A stretch of 40,079 bases of DNA, from the NCBI GenBank assembly GCA_000697335.1, contig JNEM01014641.1, positions 1 through 40,079 on the forward strand, read 5' to 3'. This DNA is from Conidiobolus incongruus B7586. Taxonomy: Eukaryota > Entomophthoromycota > Entomophthoromycetes > Entomophthorales > Conidiobolaceae. Under the pieces are notes generated by a model. It searched no databases. It was given only the letters and a program-made list of their open reading frames with translations, and had not been told where the DNA came from. This document shows positions 23,227 through 34,282 of the stretch, piece by piece. The first letter of the stretch is position 1. Each line of letters starts with the position of its first letter. The translations under genes and the position numbers were made by a program.

Positions 23227-23940
23227 TATTGTTATCTTACTATAATATAACATTTGAACTAATTTATCTAAAAGTTCAATATTAAAAATAAATAAGATTT
23301 ACATCCATAATTATTGTACTGGCTATTAATTAAGTTAATATACTATTTATCATATTGTACTATTATTTATGAATTCTTATCCAATAGCTGTATATAGTTA
23401 TATTGCTGAAGAGCTAAACTGTTTTTGGTCATTATATTCTTTCAGCATTTTACTTTTTAGATATAAATATTATTAAGGTGAAAGTAATATAAATAAATAA
23501 AACAATATAAATTGATTTGTATATTAATAAAGTCATTGAATACACTTATAATGTGTTTGAGATAATATTGGAATAATATAAAGTAAAAAATATTTAGCTC
23601 CATTTTATATTTTTAAAGTTGTGAATCAAGTCAATAATTTACATTTTACGTTATTGTCCCAAATTAATCATTATAATTTATATTTTTATATTTTTGAGTC
23701 AAAAAATGCTTATTTGAATGAATGCTTGCAAGTTGTCAAAATGATAAATTCATAATTATAGATAATCGGCATTTACCCATATAATATTACTACTGGTTAC
23801 AAATAAAGTATAGTGTACTGTAAATATCATACAAAAATCATCAATATTATTTCATTATATTAAACTCGGACTATTTTGAAGAACTAAAATTGGAAATTAT
23901 ATATATTAATATTTTTAATCACAAATTTAATATATATAAT
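23227..23940. other. Tail-to-tail intergenic region
   Basis: AT-rich spacer between the end of the decayed gene (plus) and the end of RPC40 (minus); it should hold the RPC40 3' end signals. Nothing else is seen. Confidence 0.6.
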
Positions 23941-25467
23941 TTAAATAGAGTCAGGTTGATTTAAGTTTTCTAATTTGACCAAGTATCTTCTAGCTTTGTT
24001 CTTAAGAATCTTCAAAGATTCTTCAAAAACATCACTTGGTGTCATGTTGCCAACTGTTTCCACATTAACTAAAATAATTAAATTAATACATATTATTTAA
24101 ATAAATATGCAATTTTAAACTTACAGATAATATGGTTTCTAATTCTAGTCAATTTAACGGAATCTTGAAATTCAGGGTGACGAAGGACTTCACGGGTGAC
24201 GCGGTCTAATCTGGGATTAGCAACAACGGCTGTATCAACTCCTATAGTAATTGTTTAAGTTACAAATAAAAAATCTATATTTATTTAAACTACCATTTTT
24301 CTTCTCAATTTCAATGACACCAGCAGGGAAACAGCTTTGGAATTTATATGCTAATTCTCCTTCAATAGGCTTTTGAATAATAATTTCAGGCATTAAACGA
24401 TAAAAAGCGGTAGCTAAAAATTTAAATTAGTACTGGAAGAAAAATTAGATAGAGTAGCATTACCAACTGGGGAAAATTTGATATGATCTTGACCTTGTCC
24501 TTTGTGGCATAATAAATCGGCATGGATAATCTATTGAAAATTCAGTTATTAAAGATACATAATGATAGTGTATAATATTAATCACTTGATCAGGGACCAT
24601 CTTGGTGATTAAAATATCTGGGTATACAACGCCGATTGGGGAATCCTTGTGCTCTTCTTCTTGATCAAAGAAAGATTGCCATTTGATTGAATCAGAGTAA
24701 ACTAAATAAAAATAATTGTTAGATTTATAAACTTGGCATATTTGAAATGAATTACCATTGCCATTAATAATGGGAACACCTTGACCCTCAACATGTCTAG
24801 CATTATCTACCTTACATTCAACATTAAGGTTAAATAAAAGAGTGTTTTTAGTATCTTCAGGGTTATCTAATTATTAAAATATGAACATCGATCTATTTTT
24901 ATAAATAAATAATATATTACTTCTCTTATAATAAAATTTTCTAGGGTCAGCTTTAATGGGAATAAGACCAAGACGATGAGCTAATACTTCGTCTTGAATA
25001 ATCCCATTATTGTTGTAAATGCGGACATATTCAATAGCCATAGTAGGGACCTAAAAATGTAGTTGATTATTGATGTTATTCAAAATATAATATTCAAATT
25101 ACTTCAGCGATCATTATTCTTCTAATTGTATTAGCAAAAGCTTCAGAAAGTCCTATGAAATCAAATTCTAATTTTTTATCATTGCCGGCAATTAATTTAA
25201 TTTTAACATTCTAAATTTTTAATTAACTTTATATTTTTGATATAATATAAAATTATTACTTTTTTAAAGCTCTCTATATCAAAAGAATTTTCTTCATGAT
25301 AATATTGGTGAGGAAAGTCTTGAGAGGAAACCTATGTAAAGCAAAATTGGAATTAGTATATTATATCAAAAGATTATATTTTTTTAAAGTATCCGTACTC
25401 TGCTGACATGATCAGAGTTTACTAAAACGCGATCACGAGGGATATTATCTACAGTAACTGAGGACAT
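23941..25467 (-). CDS. RPC40: RNA polymerase I and III subunit AC40
   Basis: Ten exons on the minus strand, in order of translation: 25399-25467, 25260-25331, 25103-25210, 24921-25050, 24756-24866, 24586-24701, 24464-24530, 24294-24413, 24125-24241 and 23941-24068. The introns are 49-67 nt, and the product is 345 residues (human POLR1C 346, yeast 335). AC40 pairs with AC19 as the alpha-like platform on which Pol I and Pol III assemble in the nucleus. The sequence has the alpha-family core [20 protein letters not shown], then [24 protein letters not shown] with WSPVA-like FSPVATAFYRL, and the C-terminal [11 protein letters not shown] block with RNHII. These appear in the right order. The donor of intron 6 is GTGATT, the weakest in the gene. 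The gene is head-to-tail with the DUF4211 gene upstream on the same strand, about 1.2 kb away. Confidence 0.95.
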
Positions 25468-26446
25468 AATTTATTTATACAAGTAGTCTATTTATAAAAA
25501 AGGTGATTCTATATTTAATGATTGTAATAAAATAATAAGTGTAAAATTATTATGGATGATAAAATTAATTTTTATATTATAATTTTAATTCATTGATAGT
25601 ATTATGAAATTTTTTGAAATAAATCCTTTATGCTAAATGAAAAGAAGCAGTTATTATGGGATTGTTGAAAATTTTTTTAGCTTCCAAGTATTTTAGTAAT
25701 ATCCAATTTAATCAAATTGAATTTATGATTTTATATAATGTTGGCTATTAAATCACAAAATAGTAATCAGAAGATATATTAGAAATTACAAACTAGTCGT
25801 AACATTATAACAGTAAATCATATAATTGATAAATTAAATAGATATTTAACTATTTATTAAATTTGAAAATATTGTATTGACAAAAAAGTGATAACTGTAG
25901 AATTAGAATCCAAATAATGTGATGGTCGATAAAACTGTAGCAATAATAAATCATCTCTCATTATCCTAATTTTTGTGTTTTGCACTTTCAGCACTTATGT
26001 CAATTATTAGGCTGATATTATTCAGATGTATAAATATGTAAAAATTTCTGATTTTAAAAATGGTAATATAAACACTGGGCAATGTTACATTTGATCATTT
26101 ATACAAAATATCCAATTATTTTCTTAATTTACATTTTAAGTATACCCAAAAACTACTTTGATTAAACAGTAATATACAATTTCCATGAATTTATTATTTT
26201 AATATATTCCAATTGTAATAAATTAATTAATAAATATTAGAGTATAAGTTCATTATTTTAATAATTAGAATAAAAAACTGGTTTTAAGTTATATAGTTTT
26301 GGTACATGAAATAAAATATAGTTAATATTGAATTTAAATATTTTAATTGAAAATTAACAAACCAGACAAGAATATAAAATATTTACAGAAAATTTAATTT
26401 GAAAAAATACTTTAATTTTTCATAAAATTAATAAATATACTCAAAA

Positions 26447-26487
<41 letters not shown>

Positions 26488-26667
26488 AAACCAATATTTT
26501 AAATAATTTAATAAATTGTTTCAAAGTTTTAATTCAACCTTTCAAAAACTATGTTGCGATTTGTGGTATTTGTGGTATTAAAATGTGCTTGAAATTGCAT
26601 ATCCAAGTAAATAGCATCAAAGCATAATATATATATATATAAGTTAAACAATGAATGTAGTATTTAC
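25468..26667. other. Intergenic, AT-rich, with TA microsatellite
   Basis: A 1.2-kb spacer between the RPC40 start and the DUF4211 stop (both minus). It holds the RPC40 promoter on its left and a (TA)n tract at 26451-26485. No gene or RNA seen. Confidence 0.6.
26451..26485. repeat. (AT)n microsatellite
   Basis: An uninterrupted AT dinucleotide run of 35 bp in the spacer downstream of the DUF4211 gene. Confidence 0.95.
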
Positions 26668-29600
26668 TTAATACTTTTCAGTAGCATATCCATGATTAGC
26701 TAAATCAATTGTAACTTCAATTTCATTATACCACTAAAATTAAATGATTAATTGATAGCATATTAATATACTAGTAATTTGCTTACCTTGGAAACATATC
26801 CATCACTCTCCAGTTTTGAAATTACTCTTTCCACATCTTCACTACCTTGGAAATTGAACTGATTAATAGTATTGTACACTTTTAGTTTTAAATGATAAGC
26901 GTAATGATGCAATTTATGATATATATCTGTTCGTTTAAAGCAAAATCTACCAAGATAGTATGTCAAAGTGGATGCTTCAGAATCGATATCCTAAGCAAAT
27001 ATTATATCAAAGTAAATAATTAACTAATTAGCTGCTACCTTCAATGTTTGTCTATCATATTCTTTTCCAGATAGTTTAAATTGGTAAGTAGCAAAATGGT
27101 TCTCTCGATTACAAGCTTGGCACACTATTTCACCACGATACTCTGATGAAAATGCATAAGGGGATTTTGACATATCATCCTATTGGATTATAAGTAATTT
27201 GTTTGCTCTATATTCACGATAATTATACCAAAAATTGTGAATTCCAAGTACTGCTTTGAATCAAACTATGCTTATATGCTTCGATACGACGGTCCATATG
27301 TTTGAATGCATTAATATAATAGGATCCTATGTTAAAATGGTTAGTAACTGATACATTATATAAAATGACGAATGTAACCTTGTGATGGGGAGGAATAAAC
27401 ATTTTCTAGAAAAGTTGAATCAAAATAGTTATACACGAGAGATTTGATAATAGTAAAAAAACAATCTTCAAGACTGAATGATTTCATAGACAAATCCACT
27501 TTTAATGTGTAAACATATTAGTAATACATAGATAATTGATTTGAATTTACTTGAAAAATTGACAAACTCGGGATTATTTTCATCATCTTCGTTATCAACA
27601 ATAAAGTCACTTAAATTATCTTCATCAAGAGATTCAAAGTCATTGGATGTATTTTCATCCATGGAGTGATTCTCACTAGTTGGTTTATTATCATCAATCT
27701 CATTCTCAGCCAGAGATTGATTCCCATCTGATACTTCATTAGTGTATTCTTCATCTGAATCAGTTCCAGCATAACTAGGTCTACGATCTGAAATATTGAA
27801 ATTACTATAGATTGAATTATCAGTCAAGTCTCTTACTTTTCATTTTTTCAATTAATATAGCTGTCTTGGATTTTTTATTCCTGTTTCGAGTTCGACTATC
27901 TAGTACAACTAATATAATTGTCAAAAAATAACTTAGTTACTGTTTCATATATTGTACCTTGGCCTTTTAAAAAATCCATATCCTCTTTTAAATCGTCATC
28001 TGAAAAATATAGTTTATTAAAATTTAATAACAATTAAAAAGAATATGAAGATTTAATAACCTTCAGATCCGTCAGATTGAACAAGTTGCTTCCTCTTTCC
28101 AACTATCTGTGATTCCTGGATATCGGAATCTATTTCGTCGTCACTAGAAATGACTAAACAAACAATGAAGATAAGATTCAGTTATACTCTTCTGAGTTTA
28201 ATCTATACCAAAGTATTTTCGTGTTTGCTGAATACTTTGAGATGGGGCAAAGTTATTATTATCTGAATTGGATGGATCTTCGATATGCGGGTGGGTATCG
28301 GGCTGATTAGAGGTATTAGAAAATCCTGTAGCAGTAAATAGATTGGTGGAAGGTAGATTATTATCTAAAAATTTTATAAATATATATGCATTTTGATGTA
28401 GAATAAAACAGAAATGCTATTGAAAAATACCTGGAATACTTGTATTGGGATAGTTACTGGTGAGAGGATCCAATGGCGCCAAATTAGTTTGATGAGTCGA
28501 ATTGGAGAGCTGATTATCTAAAAAATTTGAAGTATAAGCACATATATGTATGTGGTTATTTATATTCATGAACACCTTCACTGTTGATAGTATTAAACTT
28601 TGTATTATAATCAGGATTCAAATTAGGTGGAGATATATTATTGGGCTCTACAACCTCTTTATCGATACCAGTATCAAATACATTAACGTCTAAATCAAAT
28701 TAGATTAATAAATTTTGAAATATAGTTAATATTAATTATACCTAAATTGATATTCTCCGGGTTTGAAATTGGGTTATTATTTAATGAGATGTTGTTTATA
28801 AAACTCAGATCCAAATTCGATGTGGCCTCAGGTTCGCCAATATCATTTTGTTTATCATTCACCAATGATATTTCATCAAACACGTTATCAAATCCAGTGA
28901 AGGATTTATTAGATTCTAAAATTGTATTATTAATATAAAATCTATAATATTTTCTGTTTCAAACCAACCTTGTTCAACTTGTGTAGTGGGATTACCCTGG
29001 GTTAATGGATGAGATATTTCAGTATGTGCTAATGTTGGAGAATCGGGTTCTTTAGTTTGAGCATCCAGATTGGGTGAATCTAGACCTAAATCTAAATCTG
29101 AAACAAAATTAGTTCGGAATCATTGAATAAAGTAGAGTTATAGTCACTAACCATCAATACTGATATCATTGTTATTGTTGGGTTCAGTATTATCGAAGAT
29201 CTCATCTTTTTCCAAGTCTAAAAAAGAATCAGTATCACTTGAATTGGCCATATGAATTTGAAGTTACTTTCAAGAGACTCATGTTTTGAGAAGCTAACGT
29301 ATGGTATTGGACCAAATGATTTAGTAGGCGATATAACCTGAGATCTGTTTTGCACGATTGAGTGATCGAGGTTGAGAATAGTACGATTGGGTCTATCTGA
29401 TTGTTCCTCAGCGGCTTCAAGATTTAAATTCAATTTACTCTCAATTAATGAAATGGATTCATCTTGCTTCTGTTGCACTATTACAAATATTAGTATTTAA
29501 AATAAATGAACAGAGTAAAACAATAGTACATTCATCAAAGTCAATACTACGCATTCCATCTAAATGAATGATAGTTCTATCATGGTCTGGTTCTGGTTCT

Positions 29601-30183
29601 TTAACTTTAGGAGGTGGTGTTTTCAGAATCGAGGTATCAAGCTCAGGTTCAGGAGAATTTGATTTAGAAGTCTGAGAAATCACTTTAACACGTTTTGTAA
29701 TAGATACTCTGAAATTGTTTCGAGATAAAATAACAGAATTAGATCTCCTTAAATAAAAATTAGTAAAAAATAAAACATGTTAAAAATCAAATTACCTTAA
29801 ATTTCTCTTTGGCACACGAAGAGGAGGGTTTTTAGACTTTTGAGAGCTACTTGTTTGAGCGAGTTAAAATAAAAAAAATAAATTTCATAATTAAAACACT
29901 TACGTCGCAGTATCCCTAGAAACAATGAGTTTAAAAGGTTGCTTTCTGTGGTAATGATTAATAAAACACAATAACCGAAGTAGTTAATTTACCTTTTGCT
30001 TCCAGATTTCCGGGTAATTGATTGTGGTTTTGTATTTCTGGTAGGTGTGGTGGACATTTTGTTAGCTGGAATTTTTCTTTTCGTAGATTTGGGATTTGAT
30101 TTGTTAGAGTGATTAGAAGGTGTGCTAGCAGCTCTCTTTTGCTGAACGCGCTTTTTTCGATCAGAGCTAGGTGTTGGACTCAT
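26668..30183 (-). CDS. DUF4211-domain nuclear protein, 20 exons
   Basis: Exons in order of translation: 29993-30183, 29904-29945, 29796-29849, 29530-29747, 29268-29477, 29152-29217, 28969-29097, 28742-28915, 28576-28689, 28431-28517, 28209-28364, 28061-28153, 27958-27999, 27837-27908, 27551-27787, 27379-27498, 27229-27326, 27039-27179, 26787-26990 and 26668-26733. The 19 introns are 47-66 nt, and the spliced frame is open for 837 residues. The N-terminus is basic (DRKKRVQQKR, STKRKIP) with likely nuclear-localisation signals. The middle is long, acidic, Asn/Ser-rich and probably disordered. An acidic block with DNLSDFIVDNEDDE leads into the C-terminal DUF4211 domain, marked by VCQACNRENHFATY, LSGKEYD and YYLGRFCFKRTDIYHKL. 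DUF4211 occurs in fungal nuclear proteins and in animal QSER1; its biochemical role in fungi is not known to me. Thirteen consecutive introns are in phase 1. Confidence 0.85.
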
Positions 30184-31600
30184 TTGTTTAGTTATAGTAT
30201 ATATATGTATATATAAATATTGTTGAAGAAATACTGATCAATATACTAGAGATGAATAAAATTAAAGATGATTTCCTTAATACCAGTCATAATCCTTAAT
30301 TATTGGGATTTTGATAAATGAACCAATCAATTTAGTTAAAATTTTCAAAAACTAGAAAATCACTTTCTCATAATTGGTCGCAGTTAATTTAAATTGTGAC
30401 GTCAACCAATAATATGAAATAATTATTTGTTTATTCATTTTCATGATTGGATTCCTTTTTTGTTCAAATAATTCGGTAATTTACGTCAAATTTGCAAAAA
30501 TAATTCTGATGAGAAATTTAAATATTCGTATTCAATGCAAATAAAATAATAGCTCAATAATATCGAATAATAATAACTAAAATAGGTCAGGGAGTTATAT
30601 ATATATATATATATAGTTATGCCAATACTAAATTAAATTCAATATACTAAATAACTGATCTGTTCATATTGTTATACACATCAAAAAATCTATTGTTTTA
30701 ATTAATGGATTCTCTTTCAATTCAATAATAATATAATTTTTTAATATATTATCCAAATCAAATTAATCCCTTTATATTCATTATTTATAATTTTAAACAA
30801 TAACAAAACATCAACTCAAACTTATAACAACTTTTACTACCCTACTTACTATTATTGGGATTAATAATATATAATATATTTATATATAACATCAATTTTA
30901 ATTCAATATAAACTATTGTGATTAGTAAGTTTACTTCAAAAGAAATAATTGTAAGATTGTATACAATTAATTTTGATTATAAAAATTGACGAGTATCTGT
31001 CAAAATGAATAATGAAATTGTGAGAGGAATTCATTGATTTCCAACTAGTTACTAATAAAAAATTATATAAATAAAAACAAATATAATTATAATCCTGTTT
31101 AACATACTATATTAAAATTATTTCATATGTATTTTGAAATAAATTCCTAAACTTGTTAACTTACAGTAAAAGTTTATAAAATAATGTAGGCGAAATTAAT
31201 GCTTAAGTTATATGATTATAAAATATATCACAACAACTTGGTAACTATGTGAATCAACCTTAAATTAAGTTATTTATTTATTAAAATCCCTATGACACTG
31301 AAAAAATATGATTTTTACGTAAATTAATATATTCTACAATCTAATAAATATATATGATTAAATGGTTCAATATACCTTGTTACTAACAAGTTCATCTGAT
31401 ACCATATACTTTTGCTAGATTTTTGGCATATATTAGTTTAAAAAGAAATAAATGGCAATTTTTTTGATTTTTGATTTTTCAAATATATTGCTAGGTTTGA
31501 GAAATTAATTGTATATAAAAAATATAAAAGAATTAATATTTTTGAACTATATATATATATATATATTCTTTATGACTATTTATTTATTAAAATATTTTTA
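30184..31600. other. Upstream region of the DUF4211 gene and spacer
   Basis: The first 300 bp carry promoter-like motifs for the minus-strand gene: TGACGTCA at 30397-30404 touching ACCAAT at 30405-30410, and further CCAAT or ATTGG words near 30320, 30372 and 30446. The rest is AT-rich with TA runs at about 30595-30616 and 31547-31566. The last CpG that I can find is at about 31318. Confidence 0.5.
30397..30410. promoter_or_regulatory. CRE palindrome joined to a CCAAT box
   Basis: A perfect ATF/CREB palindrome TGACGTCA directly followed by ACCAAT lies about 215 bp before the DUF4211 start. Both are common eukaryotic promoter elements. Their use here is inferred from position. Confidence 0.4.
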
Positions 31601-32415
31601 ATTAAAACTTGAGGATAAATTTAATTATACCTAAATTAGATAATGATCATCAAATCTTTTTATTTTAATATTATTAAAACTCAACTATAAACTCTCTAAA
31701 ATAATTCAGGATTTATATACAGCTTATAAAAATAATGATTTATTTAAAACTACCATTTAAAGCTAAAAAGGATATTATTTATATTTTATCAAAACTAGAA
31801 AATTCATTTATTTTATTACTTTTATTTTAATAAATATATTTTTTTAAAGAGATATTTATATAATTTAATATTAACTATATAAGTATAATATATATATTAA
31901 AGTTTATATTTAGATTAATTAATTAATATATTAAATATAAATATTAAAATTTAATACTAGCTTAGAAAAAATATTTTAATTAAAGATAAAAATAATACTT
32001 TTAAGTAATAATTAAAAAAATTATATAATAAGCTATTTTAGTTATTGAATTATAAATTCTTTTATATAATTTTTTAGCTAATAATATAATAAAATATAAA
32101 GCTAAAATAATCCTTTTTTCAAATTTTGATTATAATACACAATATAATTATTATAAATTAAAATAAGTAAAATTAAAAAATATCTTTATATCTAAAGCAA
32201 AATATTAAAATAATAGAAGATTTTTAAATAAAATATAAAATAATTTTAATCCTAATTATAAAAAATTTAATATAAAATAAAACATAAAAAGGTCAATTAT
32301 TAGTGAGTTTTGTAAAATATATATGATTATAATAAGTAACAAATTAAACTTAAGAGTATAAGTCCTTTATATTTATTTAAAAGTTATTATTAAATATTCT
32401 AAAAAATATTTATAT
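31601..32415. repeat. CpG-free AT-rich sequence, probable old repeat relic
   Basis: No gene. The sequence has the same CpG-free, C-poor state as the elements to its right. A weak resemblance to the Tc1 terminal repeat (TTAGTGAGTTTTGTAAAA and a following AACTTAAG word) at about 32290-32400 may mark a further very old copy. Confidence 0.3.
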
Positions 32416-32640
32416 ATTAACTTGTAAAAATAAGCTATAAATTAAAAATCACTGATATATTTACCTATAATTTAAATAATTCCAAATTAAATTAATTTAA
32501 ATTAGAATATATAATTAAGGTATATTACTTGATAATAATAGGTTATATTTAATATATTATTGGTAAATATATCAAATCTTAAATTTTAAATTAAATGAGT
32601 TATTAATTTATAAATTTATAAGTTAAAATGGTATATAAAA
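32416..32640 (+). repeat. Older, diverged copy of the Tc1 terminal repeat
   Basis: ATTAACTTGTAAAAATAAGC at the left and AAATTTATAAGTTAAAA at the right follow the same order and spacing as the outer and inner parts of the intact left terminal repeat that begins at 32682. The similarity is in the same orientation and is much more diverged. It looks like one end of an earlier family member into which, or beside which, the younger copy inserted. Confidence 0.5.
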
Positions 32641-32681
32641 TTAAAATTACTAAAATATTTTTTTATTAAAATATATATATA

Positions 32682-32905
32682 CACTAACCTACAAAAGTGA
32701 GTTATAAAATTAAAAACACCTATATTTTTACTAATAACTTAATTAATATTTAATAAAATAAACTTAAATTAAATAATTAAAATCTTTTATATTTATTAGT
32801 TATATATATCATTAAATGATGATATTTAGTTATTAATTGGTTAAAATATAAACCTTTAAATTTTACTTAAGGTGAGTTATAAATCCATAGGTTTTTAGTG
32901 ATAAA
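32682..32905 (+). repeat. Left terminal inverted repeat with outer and inner sites
   Basis: About 220 bp. The outer site CCTACAAAAGTGAGTTATAAAA and an inner site around 32866-32900 (AAGGTGAGTTATAAATCC, then GGTTTTT) share the word GTGAGTTATAAA, so each end carries two copies of a binding-like motif about 180 bp apart, in the IR/DR style of some Tc1 elements. The inner part pairs with 39748-39810 at the right end. Confidence 0.7.
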
Positions 32906-32999
32906 AAAAATTAAAACTTAGTGTATTTACCTTTAGCTTTTTTAACTTCTTTAAGTTTATAAGGTATAGAATCAACTAACTTTTTACACTAAGAAAAGT

Positions 33000-33891
33000 T
33001 AATCTTGTTCTATGTTTCTTAAACATATTTTTAAAGTTGATTTAAATTTTTTATTAAAGGGAAAATTTTAATAACTTTTTTTAACTAATCCCAAAGGTGT
33101 TTAATTAGATTAAAGTTAAAAAATTAAAGAGGCTACTTTATAACTATTATCTTGTTATTTTTAAGCTATTTGGTAATAAAAGCTATAGTATAACAAGAGG
33201 TATTATCTTACTAGAAAATAATATTAGATTTATTTAACCTATATTATTTAATGGTTTTTTTTCAATTTATTATTTAGAATACTTTAGTACATTTTAATAT
33301 TAATTCCCTTATTAACTTTATAAAGATATTTTATTCTTAAAAACAACATATATCCTTAAATAATAATTAACCTATCATTATACTTTTAGGTAAAATTAAC
33401 ATAATAGTCACAAAGTAATTCTATATCTTTTTTAAATTATCTAGCTTTTTTATCAAATTTACTAAAGTATATTTTTGTTTCATTAGATTAAATAACCTTA
33501 CTTTAATTAGTTTTGGTTTAATATTAATAGTGACATTTAAACTCCTACCTAGTTTTACAATGGGATTTTTTTAATTAGGGGTGTTTTTTCTTAAAGTGTA
33601 AGTAGTATCCATGCTAATATAAAACACATATAATAGTATTAGTGCTAACTAATATTCTTGTATAGTTTTATAGTTCTTGTTATATTTCTACAATAGTACC
33701 ACATTTACCTATATTAATTAACCTACAAATATACTTCTTATTATGTTTATTTATAATTTTAACATACTTAGGTTTAAGTTTAAATGTTTTTTTATTGCTA
33801 TTCTTAACAACTTTAATTATAATAAACTAACTAACACTAGTAATTCTAATAATATTACAAGTTGATTTATTTTTTTTATAAAGTTTATAAG
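33000..33891 (-). pseudogene. Tc1 transposase relic, main part
   Basis: The minus strand keeps the order of a Tc1 transposase: Lys/Arg-rich linker, INIGKCGTIVEIQQEL-like helix-turn-helix remnant, the TNTI motif with KKKHP, then the three catalytic blocks and NPIEHLWD at the C-terminal side (33088-33110). Many codons are changed by C-to-T or G-to-A, and at least one indel lies between the first two catalytic blocks. The N-terminal part is cut off by the LTR insertion and continues after 39592. Confidence 0.75.
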
Positions 33892-34282
33892 TGTAGTAGT
33901 AGTTAAACTAATATAGTATAGAGGAAAACTTAATATAAAAGTAGTGTAGTGTAGAATATAGTAATAAAATGTAGTTGTAGTGTGCAAGTGTAAACAAAGT
34001 TTAATTAAGCTTTAAACTAGGATGAGTCACTAATATATTAAGATTTATATTAGGTAGTGTTAATATCCTATAATATTAATAGAATATAGTTTTAATTTTA
34101 GATTTAATATAAAAGTAAAAATAATAAAAATTAAGAAGAAAAAAAAAACTTAGTTTATTAAATAATTTAATACTATTTATACAATTAATTTAATTATATA
34201 AGTATAAATTAATTATATAATTTATAGTTAATTAGATTATATAAAAGTATATATAAGAATTTAAAGAATTAGTCTTTTAATA
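33892..34282 (-). repeat. LTR (3' LTR in element orientation)
   Basis: A 391-bp copy beginning TGTAG and matching 39203-39592 end to end. The two LTRs differ at roughly 8 percent of positions, nearly all transitions, so age from divergence would be overestimated if a mutation process of the RIP type acted on them. Confidence 0.9.
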
